Source: Devosia sp.
Lineage (GTDB): Bacteria; Pseudomonadota; Alphaproteobacteria; Rhizobiales; Devosiaceae
Assembly: GCF_017307495.1 (NCBI RefSeq)
Contig: NZ_JAFKHE010000016.1
Coordinates: forward strand, 1-64,000
Direction: 5' to 3'
Length of the DNA stretch: 64,000 nt
A model generated the notes under the pieces. The model saw only the letters and a program-made list of their open reading frames with translations, ran no database searches and had not been told where the DNA came from. Each line of letters begins with the position of its first letter. Positions within the stretch are counted from its first letter, which is position 1. Shown in pieces: positions 53,095-61,908 of the stretch. Position numbers and translations under genes: made by a program.

Positions 53095-54357
53095 TTACTG
53101 CGCCTTGACGCGGGCGACGGCGGCGGCGAGCTGCCTGACGGCGTCCGCCGAGCTCATGTCGCTGTTGTAGAACTGCGTCACGACATCGAGGAACTCGCCG
53201 CGATAGCTGCGCGAAATTGCCATCTCCTGGCTGAGGCTGGGCACCAGCTTGTCACCCGAGATCGCCGCGAGCAGATCCTCATGCGACTTCTGCGCGCAGG
53301 TATCGAAACCATCGAGGGGGACATCCGTGCGCGCCGGGATCGAACCCTTGGCAAGGTTGAAGGCCCGCTGGAAGTCCGGTGCCATGACAAGGCCCGCAAG
53401 GACCTTCTGGCCCTTGATCTTGTCGGCGCCGGTCACCTTGAAGAAGGCGAAGCTGTCGGAGTTCAGGATGTAGCCGCCCTGGTTGGGCGCCGGCCAGCAC
53501 AGGAAATCCTTGCCGGGTGCCTTGCCTGCGGCGGCGAACTCGCCCTTGGCCCAGTCGCCCATGATCTGCATGGCGGCCTCGCCGTTCATCACCATGCGCG
53601 TCGCCAGATCCCAGGAGCGCCCGGCATAGCCCGCGTCCACATAGCCGCGCATCCGGCGCATCTGGTCGAAGACCTTGATCATGGTGTCGCCGGTCAGCTG
53701 GGCGGGATCGAGGTCGATGATGGCCTTCTTGTAGAAGTCAGGCCCCCCGACGCCAAGCGCGATGACATCCCACAGCGTGAGGTCCTGCCAGGGATCGCTG
53801 CCGTTGGCGAGCGGGGTGATGCCGGCCGCCTTGAGCTTGTCGGCGACCGCGTTGAACTCGTCCCAGGTCGTGGGTGCGGCGGTAACGCCCACCTTGGCCA
53901 GCAGCTGCGGATTGGCCCAGATCCAGTCGACGCGATGGATGTTGACCGGCGCCGCGACGTAGTCGCCCTTGTATTTCATGATGGTGGCAAGTACCGGCGG
54001 CAGCACGGAGTCCCACTTGCCCGACGTCGCCACGTCGTTGATGTCGGCCAGGTCGCCCTGCTGGGCCCATTCCTGGATGCCCGGACCCTTGAGCTGAACG
54101 GCCGACGGCGGATTGCCGGCAACGACGCGGGCGCGCAGCGCGGTCATGGCCGCATCGCCGCCGCCGCCCGCGATAGGGGAATCGACCCAGGTCCCGCCCT
54201 GGGCCTCGAATGCGGACTTGAGTTCTCCTACTGCCTTGGCTTCTCCGCCGGATGTCCACCAATGCAGAACTTCCACCGTGCCGTCAGCGAGGCTGGCGAC
54301 CGGCAACATCACAGAGGCGACCGCGGACGCGATCGCGAATGCCTTGAGGCTGGTCAT
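53095..54357 (-). CDS. Carbohydrate ABC substrate-binding protein
   Basis: A 420-residue binding protein. Signal peptide 1-24 (IASAVASVMLPVASLA). The mature part begins TVEVLHWWTSGGEAKAVGEL, the usual CUT1 receptor start, then DSPIAGGGGDAAMTALRARV and WIWANPQLLAKVG, with a C-terminal VVTQFYNSDMSSADAVRQLA. Close in type to glucose/mannose receptors of alphaproteobacteria; the sugar is not certain. First gene of the operon, with an FNR/FixK-like box 106 bp upstream. Confidence 0.88.
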   Translation of the reverse strand: MTSLKAFAIASAVASVMLPVASLADGTVEVLHWWTSGGEAKAVGELKSAFEAQGGTWVDSPIAGGGGDAAMTALRARVVAGNPPSAVQLKGPGIQEWAQQGDLADINDVATSGKWDSVLPPVLATIMKYKGDYVAAPVNIHRVDWIWANPQLLAKVGVTAAPTTWDEFNAVADKLKAAGITPLANGSDPWQDLTLWDVIALGVGGPDFYKKAIIDLDPAQLTGDTMIKVFDQMRRMRGYVDAGYAGRSWDLATRMVMNGEAAMQIMGDWAKGEFAAAGKAPGKDFLCWPAPNQGGYILNSDSFAFFKVTGADKIKGQKVLAGLVMAPDFQRAFNLAKGSIPARTDVPLDGFDTCAQKSHEDLLAAISGDKLVPSLSQEMAISRSYRGEFLDVVTQFYNSDMSSADAVRQLAAAVARVKAQ

Positions 54358-54462
54358 GACACTTCCCTTCGGTTCGGCTCGCTGAGTACCGGACGGGCGC
54401 CATACTGCTCGCCCTGCTCAGGGCTCTAGGGGGTATCAACCGCTCTTGCGGGTCCGATCGCA

Positions 54463-54476
54463 TTGATCCGCATCAA
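54463..54476. promoter_or_regulatory. Perfect FNR/FixK-like box
   Basis: TTGATCCGCATCAA matches the palindrome TTGATnnnnATCAA exactly. It lies in the gap between the end of the apbE gene and the start of the sugar binding-protein gene, both on the minus strand, so the sugar ABC operon is the likely target. Oxygen-linked control of a sugar importer is unusual enough to note. Confidence 0.7.
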
Positions 54477-54513
54477 ACGCACACATGCCGGCGCTCGGGG
54501 ATGCCGCTGCCGC

Positions 54514-55461
54514 CTACTGGGCCCCGGCGGCGCCCATGGTCATGGCACTGAGCCCACGCTCGACGAGGAGGGCATTCGCGGCCTCGCCCATCACCATCAC
54601 GGCGCTGGCCCAGGCGTCTGCCACCATGCAGGTGGGCGCACGAATGGTGACCGAACTGACGAGGTCGGAGACCGGCCGCCCGGTCCGCGGATCCATCGTG
54701 TGGGAGAAGGACCTGCCGTCGAGCGTCGCACGGTGGCGATAGTTGCCGGAGGTCGCGAGCGCGCCCTCGGCGAGCTCGACGACGCCCGCGACATCGCGGC
54801 GCGCCGGATCGGGCTGCTCGACCGCGACGCGCCAGGGCGTGCCATCGGCCTTGCCGCCCGCCGCGCGCAGCTCGCCGTCGATCGAGACGAGGTAGTGCTC
54901 GATGCCGAAGCCGGCCAGGGTCTCGGCGAGCCGATCGACGCCGTAACCCTTGGCGATGCCCGACAGGTCGATGCCGATCGGCGCATGCTTGATGGCGCGG
55001 CCGGCCCGCCGGTCGAGTTCGAGCCGCTCGTGCGCGGGTCGGCGGGCAGTGGCGGCAAGTCGCCTGGTGGCGGCCGGATCCGGGACATGCCGGTGGTCGT
55101 TGAACCCCCAGGCCTGCACGAGGTCGAGCACACCGATGTCGAAGGCTCCATCCGTGACACGTCCGATCTCGAGGCCCGCCTCGATCACTGCCAGCAGCCT
55201 GTCGGGCAGCGCCACCCAGGTCCCGACGGCAGCCCGGTTGAAGCGCATGAGGTCGCTGTCGGGCTTCCAGGTCGACATCTGGCTATCGACCTCCGTCACG
55301 GCTTCGGCAAGAGCCTGCCCGATCGCGTCGAGATCGACCGCGGCCGGGGCGTAGAACACGGCGGAATACCGGGTTCCCATGGTCGGGCCGTTGATCGCCA
55401 CCCGACGCAGCCCGGCCGGCGGCTCGGCCGGCACGGGGTGGCGTACCGGCTCAGTACGCAT
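54514..55461 (-). CDS. apbE: FAD:protein FMN transferase
   Basis: A 315-residue ApbE-family enzyme that moves FMN from FAD onto a Ser or Thr of an extracytoplasmic protein. Visible are GPTMGTRYSAVFYA, FDIGVLDLVQAWGF, the GIDLSGIAKGYGVDRL motif, LVSIDGELRAAGGK, SHTMDPRTGRPV and a late Asp region VADAWASAVMVMG. No clear signal peptide is seen, which differs from most secreted ApbE proteins; the start may be misplaced or it may act in the cytosol or as a membrane-attached form. Overlaps the PepSY-reductase gene by 11 bp. Confidence 0.88.
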   Translation of the reverse strand: MRTEPVRHPVPAEPPAGLRRVAINGPTMGTRYSAVFYAPAAVDLDAIGQALAEAVTEVDSQMSTWKPDSDLMRFNRAAVGTWVALPDRLLAVIEAGLEIGRVTDGAFDIGVLDLVQAWGFNDHRHVPDPAATRRLAATARRPAHERLELDRRAGRAIKHAPIGIDLSGIAKGYGVDRLAETLAGFGIEHYLVSIDGELRAAGGKADGTPWRVAVEQPDPARRDVAGVVELAEGALATSGNYRHRATLDGRSFSHTMDPRTGRPVSDLVSSVTIRAPTCMVADAWASAVMVMGEAANALLVERGLSAMTMGAAGAQ

Positions 55462-57658
55462 CTTCGAGGTACCTTCCCTGCGCCTTCAGCATGGCGGTCG
55501 AGAGCGACAACGGTGCCAGCGCGGCGTCGAGGGCAGCGCGGACGCCGCGGGCCATGTCGAGGCCGCCACACACCATGATCTGCGCACCCGCCGCGACCAG
55601 CTCCCGCACTTCGTCGGCCTGGGCCGCCAGGCGATGCTGCACGTACTGGCCACCGACGACGCGCGAGAAGGCGGTATCGAGGCTGGTCAGGCGGTTCTCC
55701 GACAGGGCGCCCTCGAGCTGGCGCCGGTAGAGGAAATCAGACGCCGGATCGCGGGCGCCCAGGAACAGGTACGCCGGCCGGCCGGGCCGGTTCTGCCGGA
55801 CGAAGCCGGCGAGCGGAGCGATACCGGCACCGGCCCCGACCAGGATCAGCGGCTTGCGGTTGCGCGCCGGGCGGAAGTCCGGGTTGTGGCGGACGAAGCC
55901 CTCGATCCGGTCGCCCGGGTTCAGTGCATGCAGGTATTCCGAACAGACTCCACCCGCCTGCTTGCGCACGCAGATTTCGAGCACGCCCTCGCCCGACGCG
56001 GTGGCGATGGAATAGTAGCGTGGCACGTCCGAGCCCGGCGGGATGATGCCCACGAGGTCGCCCACCGCAAAGCGCGGCAGCGAGGCCTTGAAGCCAAGTC
56101 TCGCCAGCAGCCCCTGTCCGTTGGGGGCGGCAAAGCGAAGGATGGCGGTCGGAGCCTGGACCTCGCAGCCGAAATCCTCGCGCTCGACGAGAACCAGATC
56201 CTGCGATGCGGGGCGTGCCGGGGTGTGGCTGAGGGTGAGCGGGACGCCGATGGCCTCGCCCAACCTCTCGCCCCAGCGAGCGAAATCCTGGCTCGACTGG
56301 CGATCGATCGTGGTCAGGTCGACCAATGGTTCCGCGCCGCGGGCGACGAGCGCCGCCTGCACGACCTCGGCGAAGGCGCAATAGTTGGGAAAGCTGCGAT
56401 CACCGAAACCGAGGACCGCCACCGACGGAGCCGGGCTCGCCCACACCTTGTCGAGGTGAGCAAGGAAGTGCCGTGCCGATGCCGGCGCCGCCCCGTCGCC
56501 ATAGGTCGAGGTGAGCACGATAAGGCGCTCTGCGGCCGGATAGGCCCTGACGCTGTTCATCGGCCCCGTATGAACACGCTCGCCTTGGGCAACAAGCGCG
56601 TTGTGCAGCGTGGCGGCAAAGCCCATCGTGCTGTTGTTTTCGGAGCCGACCAGGATGACCGTACGGGCCGACCACCACGAGGCGTTCTGCTCGAGCCGCA
56701 CCGAGTGGCGCCGGCGTTGCGCCCAGATCAGCGTGCCGGTGATGGCAAGCGCCGGCACGGCCAGCGCGCCCAGCCCGAGGATCAGGGCCAGCCACCAAAC
56801 TCCGACGCCCGTATGGAGGACGTAGATCGCCTCGTAGAGCTGCTGCCAGAAATTGTTGGGCGTGAAGGAAAGCAGCGCGCCCGTCGCCTGGTCGACATAG
56901 CCTTGCCCATGCGCGGTCGAGAGCGTGAAGACGTCGGTGGCGTCGCCGATGGCGGGAAAGACGAGTTCGCGGAGGTCGCCGAGCGGCGTGGCGGCAAGTG
57001 CGGGAAGGCTGTCGATGGCCGCCGGCGCAGCACCCGAGCTTTGCGGTGTCATGGCGAAGCTGAGGGACGTGCCGTCAGGGATGAAGCCGAAGTTGACGGC
57101 GGACATGAAGGCGCCGCTGAGCGAGGTGACGACCAGGGCAACGAGCGCGAGGCGGGCCAGGAAGGTATGGAGCCGCTGGCTGCGCGTTCCCTTCACCTGG
57201 CCCAGCAGCCGCCGCCAGCCGCCCATGCGCTTGACCAGCATGAGGATGCCGCTCACCGCCAGCACCGCGATGGCGACCGATGCAAGGCCTGCGATGGCGT
57301 GGCCACGGTCGCCGAGGAACAGCGAGCGGTGGAGTTCGGTGATGAAGGAGAAGAAGCCCGACGGCTCGTAGGCGCCGATGACGCCACCGGTTGCCGGGTC
57401 GATCTGGGCGGCCCGCTGCGTGCCGTTCTCGGCATAGTAGGCCACGACCATTCCCGATGCCGAGCGGGTAAGGCGTTCGGCGCCCGGCAGGTTCGTGGCG
57501 ACTGCCCCGGCGAGTTGGGCGACCGAGCCCAATCCGGCCCAGGCGCGGGCGGATGCCGTTTCAAGGGCGGGCTGCAGCGACAGGATGGCGCCGGTGATCG
57601 CCATGAAGGTGACCACCACGGCGGCGGCAAGGCCGGCGAGGGAATGGAGGCGGCGCAT
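55451..57658 (-). CDS. PepSY membrane protein fused to flavodoxin and FAD/NAD(P)H reductase domains
   Basis: A 735-residue multidomain redox protein. N-terminal PepSY-type membrane part with about four helices (LAGLAAAVVVTFMAITGAI; GLASVAIAVLAVSGILMLV; and two more up to about residue 300). Then a flavodoxin domain (VILVGSENNSTMG, TSTYGDGAAPASA, GFGDRSFPNY) and a CysJ/P450-reductase-like part with RYYSIAT for FAD and GAGAGIAPLAGF plus CGGLDMARGV for NAD(P)H. It should carry electrons from cytosolic NAD(P)H across the membrane. Flanked by apbE and a DUF2271 gene, it forms a flavin-based extracytoplasmic electron-transfer set. Confidence 0.87.
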   Translation of the reverse strand: MRRLHSLAGLAAAVVVTFMAITGAILSLQPALETASARAWAGLGSVAQLAGAVATNLPGAERLTRSASGMVVAYYAENGTQRAAQIDPATGGVIGAYEPSGFFSFITELHRSLFLGDRGHAIAGLASVAIAVLAVSGILMLVKRMGGWRRLLGQVKGTRSQRLHTFLARLALVALVVTSLSGAFMSAVNFGFIPDGTSLSFAMTPQSSGAAPAAIDSLPALAATPLGDLRELVFPAIGDATDVFTLSTAHGQGYVDQATGALLSFTPNNFWQQLYEAIYVLHTGVGVWWLALILGLGALAVPALAITGTLIWAQRRRHSVRLEQNASWWSARTVILVGSENNSTMGFAATLHNALVAQGERVHTGPMNSVRAYPAAERLIVLTSTYGDGAAPASARHFLAHLDKVWASPAPSVAVLGFGDRSFPNYCAFAEVVQAALVARGAEPLVDLTTIDRQSSQDFARWGERLGEAIGVPLTLSHTPARPASQDLVLVEREDFGCEVQAPTAILRFAAPNGQGLLARLGFKASLPRFAVGDLVGIIPPGSDVPRYYSIATASGEGVLEICVRKQAGGVCSEYLHALNPGDRIEGFVRHNPDFRPARNRKPLILVGAGAGIAPLAGFVRQNRPGRPAYLFLGARDPASDFLYRRQLEGALSENRLTSLDTAFSRVVGGQYVQHRLAAQADEVRELVAAGAQIMVCGGLDMARGVRAALDAALAPLSLSTAMLKAQGRYLEDAY

Positions 57659-57670
57659 CTGGGATCCCCG

Positions 57671-58144
57671 CTACATGCTCACCGAGAGCGTTGCGACGTA
57701 GCCCTTGCCGCTCACCTGCTGCGGCGCGGAGGTGATCGGCGCCACGGCGTCGTCCGGATATTCGCCGCCCTGCTCGACGGCGCTCTCGACGTGGATGGTG
57801 TAGCCGGCGTCGATCAGGGTGTCGGCGAGGTTGGAGTGGATGGTCAGGGTCTGGCCGCTGCCGATGCTGGCTCCGGTGATGCCGTCCAGGTTGAGCGTGG
57901 TCATGCCGGCCGCGGTCATGGCGGAGATCCAGCCCCGCAGGTCGCCCAAGTAGCGCTGCTTGCTCCCAGCCACCCACAACGTCGAGTCGTAGCTCCCGTC
58001 GGGCTTGGTGACATAGACAGCAAGATAGGCGTCACGGCCTGAATAGTTGTCGAGGGTCGTGGTGATGGTCACGTCCTTGGCCATGGCGGCGGCTGGGGCG
58101 ATAAGTGCCGTGCAAAGCAACAGCGAGGCGATGATCTTCTTCAT
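57671..58144 (-). CDS. DUF2271 secreted protein with a flavinylation-like motif
   Basis: A 157-residue exported protein; signal peptide about 1-22 (LLLCTALIAPAAAMA). DUF2271 words are YLAVYVTKPDGSYDSTLWV, QRYLGDLRGWISAM and a C-terminal GYVATLSVSM. The stretch LDGITGASIGSG holds TGAS (residues 90-93), the [S/T]GA[S/T] motif at which ApbE attaches FMN, with Ser93 as the predicted acceptor. With apbE and the PepSY-reductase in the same operon it is the likely flavinylated electron acceptor. Divergent from the two-component system; first gene of the operon. Confidence 0.85.
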   Translation of the reverse strand: MKKIIASLLLCTALIAPAAAMAKDVTITTTLDNYSGRDAYLAVYVTKPDGSYDSTLWVAGSKQRYLGDLRGWISAMTAAGMTTLNLDGITGASIGSGQTLTIHSNLADTLIDAGYTIHVESAVEQGGEYPDDAVAPITSAPQQVSGKGYVATLSVSM

Positions 58145-58252
58145 CTGCGGTCCTTTCAGCGCATCATGAAGCGCTAGATCAGCGGCACGCCGAAGCTTCT
58201 CAAGTTACCGTTTGGTGAGCTTTGCAACCTCTCGTCGCAATTCCCCGGTGCC

Positions 58253-58269
58253 GTTACACACGGTTACAC
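58253..58269. promoter_or_regulatory. GTTACAC direct repeat, candidate OmpR-type binding site
   Basis: GTTACAC occurs at 58253-58259 and 58263-58269, 10 bp apart, the spacing expected for a head-to-tail OmpR-family dimer. It lies in the 201-bp divergent region between the DUF2271 gene and the response-regulator gene. A related word (GTTACCG) is at 58204. Confidence 0.5.
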
Positions 58270-58345
58270 TTTTCACCTGACGCCGGGCTGACACTTGCGC
58301 CGCCGCGGCTTATCTGCCCATCGTCTCCCGAAAAGCTGGGCGCCA

Positions 58346-59064
58346 ATGGAACGCACGCCGCATATCCTGATCGTCGACGACCATCGCGAGATTCGCGAAC
58401 TGCTGGCCAAGTTCTTCACCAGGAACGGACTGCGCGTCAGTGTCGCGAACGGCGGCGGCGAGATGCGCCAGCTGATGAGAAACGGGGCCCCCGACCTGAT
58501 CGTGCTCGACATCATGATGCCCGGCGAGGATGGGCTGTCGCTCTGCCGGCAGGTGCGGCAGGACAGCGACATCCCGATCATCCTGCTCACCGCGGTGTCG
58601 GAGGAAACCGACAAGGTGGTCGGCCTCGAGCTCGGTGCCGATGACTATGTCACCAAGCCCTTCAATCCGCGCGAGCTGCTCGCGCGCGTTCGCGCCATCC
58701 TCAGGCGTGCCGCGGGCTCGCCACGCCAGGCGCCGGCAGCCGACCGACGGCTGGCCTTCGACCGCTGGTGCTCGACGCCTCCCGGCGCCTGCTGACCGAC
58801 CAGGCCGGACGGGAGGTGGCGCTGGGAACCGCCGAGTTCCGCGTGTTGCAGGCATTGGTCAGCCGGCCGGGCGTGGTGCTGTCGCGCGACCAGCTGCTCG
58901 ACATCACCGCCGGCCGCAGCGCGCAGGCATTCGACCGCAGCATCGACAACCTGGTCAGCCGGCTGCGCAAGCGCATCGAGCGCGACCCACAGCACCCGGA
59001 CATCATCAAGACCGTGTGGGGCGACGGCTATGTCTGCGCGACCCCGGTGAAAGAACTGACGTGA
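58346..59064 (+). pseudogene. OmpR-family response regulator, split by a one-base frameshift
   Basis: The receiver domain begins at ATG 58346 (ILIVDDHREIRELL; Asp55 in VLDIMMPGEDG; YVTKPFNPREL) and a linker ends RRLAFDRW. There the frame stops soon (CSTPPGAC, stop near 58795). The DNA-binding domain continues in another frame from 58768: VLDASRRLLTDQAGREVALG, TAEFRVLQALVSRPGVVLSR, then SIDNLVSRLRKRIERDP to TGA 59064. Restoring one G at about 58767 (TGG to TGGG) gives an intact protein with the expected RWVLD join. It is either a real mutation or a sequencing error in a short G run. GTGA links it to the kinase gene. Confidence 0.85.
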
Positions 59065-60497
59065 TCGGTTCGCCCATGCGCCTTTGGCCTCGCAGCCTCG
59101 CGGTCAGGCTGACGCTCCTGCTCGTGGCCACGCTGGCATTGGCGCAGCTGGGACTGACGCTTCTGCTCAGCCGCGAGCGCGACTCCGTCGTCGAAGACCT
59201 GATGCACAGCCAGGCCCTCAGCCAGAGCGTGACGCTGGCGCGCCTGCTGGACCAAGCTCCACCGGCGGACGCCGATCTGCTGCTGCAGGCGTTCCGGTCA
59301 CGCCGCTCGTGCGTCGCCATCGAGGCAAGTGCCAGCGCCGGCCCCATGTCGCCGGCCGAGCAGCAGCTGGCGCAGGCGCTCGCCTCGATGCTGCACGGCA
59401 TCGGCGTCGGGACGCCAAGGGTCACGCTGAGCTCCGGCACCGGCGACAACCCAGGATGCGGCAGCGACGGCCTGCATGCCGACGACGACCATTCCGGACG
59501 CGGCCATGCCGACAACGAACCGGAGGTGACGGCACTCAACGTCGAGGTGCCACTGCTCGACGGGCGCTGGCTGGTGATGCGGACCGCGGTGAACCTGCCC
59601 GACGAGCCGAACAGGCTGGCGCTCGTGTCGTTCGTGGTCTCGGCGCTTGCTGTCGGCCTCGTCACCATCTGGGCGGTGCGCGGCCAGACCCGGCAACTGC
59701 GCGCCCTTGCCGAAGCGTCGGAGCGCTTCGGACGCGGCGAGCAGGTCGAGCCCCTCCCGCTTTCAGGCCCCTCCGAAGTGACGGCCGCGACGCGCGCATT
59801 CAACACCATGCAGCAGCGGCTCAGCCAGTTCATCGCCGAGCGCATGCGGCTGCTCGCCGGCATCAGCCACGACTTGCGGACCCCCCTGACCACCCTGCGC
59901 TTGAAGGCCGAACTGCTCGAGGACGCGACGGCGCGCGACGACCTGATCGCCACGATCGACGAACTGTCGCGCATCTCGGAAGCGACCTTGGCCTTCACGC
60001 GCGCCGAGGCCGCGAACGAGGAGACGGTCCCGTTGGACCTCGCCGAGCTCCTTGGCGAGCTGATCGGCGAGTTCCAGCTGAACGGCGCCGATGTCGCCGG
60101 GTCACGGATCGAGAGTACGGTGGCGCCATGCCGGCCGGTGGCGCTCAAGCGGGCCGTGCGCAACCTCGTCGAGAATGCCGTCCGCTACGGTGGCTCGGCC
60201 CGTCTCAACCTCTATCGGGCGGGTGACGAAGCCGTCATCGAGGTGACCGACACCGGGCCCGGCATTCCGCCCGATCGGATCGTCGATGCGTTCAAGCCGT
60301 TCGTGCGGCTCGAGCCGTCGCGCAATGCGGAAACCGGCGGCATCGGCCTCGGGCTCGCCATCGCGCAGGGCATCGTGCACGCCCATGGCGGCAGCATCGA
60401 CCTGGCCAACCGCGCGACGGGCAAGGGACTTGTCGCGAGGATCCGCCTGCCCATTGCGACCAGCCGGCCGGGCTCGATCAAGCGCAAGCTTGTATAG
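59061..60497 (+). CDS. Sensor histidine kinase
   Basis: A 478-residue membrane kinase. Helix 1 at about 14-36, periplasmic domain 37-184, helix 2 at about 185-205, then HAMP and the DHp domain with His270 in AGISHDLRTPLTTLR. The ATPase domain has NLVENAVRYGG, VTDTGPGIP and GGIGLGLAIAQG. The periplasmic part has a His/Asp cluster at 139-152 (HADDDHSGRGHAD) and two Cys (84, 133), suggesting a metal or redox signal. GTG 59061 overlaps the regulator stop; ATG 59076 is an alternative. It probably controls the DUF2271 operon through the adjacent regulator. Confidence 0.87.
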   Translation: MIGSPMRLWPRSLAVRLTLLLVATLALAQLGLTLLLSRERDSVVEDLMHSQALSQSVTLARLLDQAPPADADLLLQAFRSRRSCVAIEASASAGPMSPAEQQLAQALASMLHGIGVGTPRVTLSSGTGDNPGCGSDGLHADDDHSGRGHADNEPEVTALNVEVPLLDGRWLVMRTAVNLPDEPNRLALVSFVVSALAVGLVTIWAVRGQTRQLRALAEASERFGRGEQVEPLPLSGPSEVTAATRAFNTMQQRLSQFIAERMRLLAGISHDLRTPLTTLRLKAELLEDATARDDLIATIDELSRISEATLAFTRAEAANEETVPLDLAELLGELIGEFQLNGADVAGSRIESTVAPCRPVALKRAVRNLVENAVRYGGSARLNLYRAGDEAVIEVTDTGPGIPPDRIVDAFKPFVRLEPSRNAETGGIGLGLAIAQGIVHAHGGSIDLANRATGKGLVARIRLPIATSRPGSIKRKLV

Positions 60498-60538
60498 GAC
60501 TAGGCAGTGTTCCGCTGTGCCTCGTCGGACCGGCCACT

Positions 60539-61555
60539 TCACACCGCCAGGGCGGCCTCGCGCGCACCGGCCAGCTCGGCGTCGAAATACTCGATGGTGC
60601 GGATCAGCCCGTCGCGCAGTGCGATGGCAGGTTCCCAATTGAGCAGCTCGCGGGCCTTGGTGATGTTGGGCCGGCGCTGACGCGGATCGTCCTGGGGCAA
60701 CGGCCGGTGGGCGATACGCGAGCGCGACCCGGTGAGTTCCAGAACCAGTTGGGCAAGCTCGAGCATGGTGAATTCGCCCGGATTGCCGAGGTTTACCGGC
60801 GCGTTTGGAGACTCGTCGGCTGCCATCAGTCGCTGGATGCCCTCGACCAGGTCATCCACGAAGCAGAACGAGCGAGTCTGGCTGCCGTCACCGTAGATGG
60901 TGATGTCCTCGCCCTTCAGCGCCTGTACGATGAAGTTCGAGACGACCCGGCCATCCTCGGGGCTCATGCGCGGCCCATAGGTATTGAAGATGCGGGCGAT
61001 GCGGGTGTCCACGTCATGCAGGCGGCGATACTCGAAGAACGCCGTCTCGGCGGCCCGCTTGCCTTCGTCGTAGCAGGCGCGGGGGCCGTAGCAGTTGACG
61101 CTGCCCGAATAGCTCTCTGGCTGCGGATGCACCTCGGGATCGCCGTAGACTTCCGAAGTAGAGGCCTGAAAGATCCGCGCGCCGGTCTGCTTTGCGAGGT
61201 CCAGCACGTTGATCGCGCCGATGACGTTGGTCCGCAGCGTGTGGATCGGATCGCGCTGGTACATCGGGGGAGATGCCGCGGCCGCCAGGTTGTAGACGCG
61301 GACGATTCCGTGCGCCTTCAACTTCAGCGGCTCGACCACGTCATGCTGGATGAAGGTAAAGTCGGCATTGCCGAGCAGATGCCGGATATTGCTCTTGCGC
61401 CCCGTCTGCAGGTTGTCCACGCAGATGACGCGGTAGCCTTCGGCCAATAGTCTGTCGCAAAGGTGGGAGCCAACAAACCCCGCTCCACCGGTCACGACTG
61501 CCGCTGGCGGAACTTCATGCCGACGGGAGGAAAACTCGATGGGGGGCACAGCCAT
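60539..61555 (-). CDS. NAD-dependent epimerase/dehydratase (UDP-glucuronate decarboxylase-like)
   Basis: A 338-residue extended SDR. It has [69 protein letters not shown] and the catalytic YDEGKRAAE; the segments match UDP-xylose synthase, which makes UDP-xylose from UDP-glucuronate for surface polysaccharides. ATG 61555 follows CAGGAG; GTG 61582 is less likely. Convergent with the kinase gene and not in an evident operon. Confidence 0.83.
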   Translation of the reverse strand: MAVPPIEFSSRRHEVPPAAVVTGGAGFVGSHLCDRLLAEGYRVICVDNLQTGRKSNIRHLLGNADFTFIQHDVVEPLKLKAHGIVRVYNLAAAASPPMYQRDPIHTLRTNVIGAINVLDLAKQTGARIFQASTSEVYGDPEVHPQPESYSGSVNCYGPRACYDEGKRAAETAFFEYRRLHDVDTRIARIFNTYGPRMSPEDGRVVSNFIVQALKGEDITIYGDGSQTRSFCFVDDLVEGIQRLMAADESPNAPVNLGNPGEFTMLELAQLVLELTGSRSRIAHRPLPQDDPRQRRPNITKARELLNWEPAIALRDGLIRTIEYFDAELAGAREAALAV

Positions 61556-61908
61556 TTCGAACTCCTGCCCCGACGAACACACTATCGTCCGGGAAAGGAA
61601 GGTTCAGAACGAGCCGCAAACGCCTGACACTTCTTACTTACAAAACATCTGATAAAGTCCGCTTGGCCTCGGACCCGTATCAGGACTTCAGAAAGTGGTC
61701 CAAAACGGAACACTTGCTTGTGTAACTGTTAAGGTAGGTGTAACCAAAACGGGCCTTCCCCAATACGGCCTTTAGTCGCCTCCAAGGCATGGCCTGTGGT
61801 CGGTATGATTCTTCGGTTAGCGGTAAACGCCCGTTGCAGCAGTGGAATAGCGCCGCGTCCGTGTGCCACCGTACTTGTAGGTCGCGAAGCGTGATCGAAG
61901 GGGGTGAG
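61556..61908. other. AT-richer intergenic region
   Basis: These 353 bases have no supportable gene. The part from about 61620 to 61760 is richer in A/T than its surroundings and contains GTGTAAC at two places (around 61720 and 61738), so it probably carries divergent promoters for the decarboxylase-like and FecR-domain genes. No operator can be assigned with confidence. Confidence 0.5.

Noticed and set aside
55379..58042. An 887-codon open frame on the plus strand
   Set aside because: Mirror of the PepSY-reductase and apbE genes. No recognisable motif, and the minus-strand genes are strongly supported.
58768..59064. A stand-alone DNA-binding protein
   Set aside because: It is the missing C-terminal half of the upstream receiver domain in a shifted frame; one added G joins them exactly at the expected linker.
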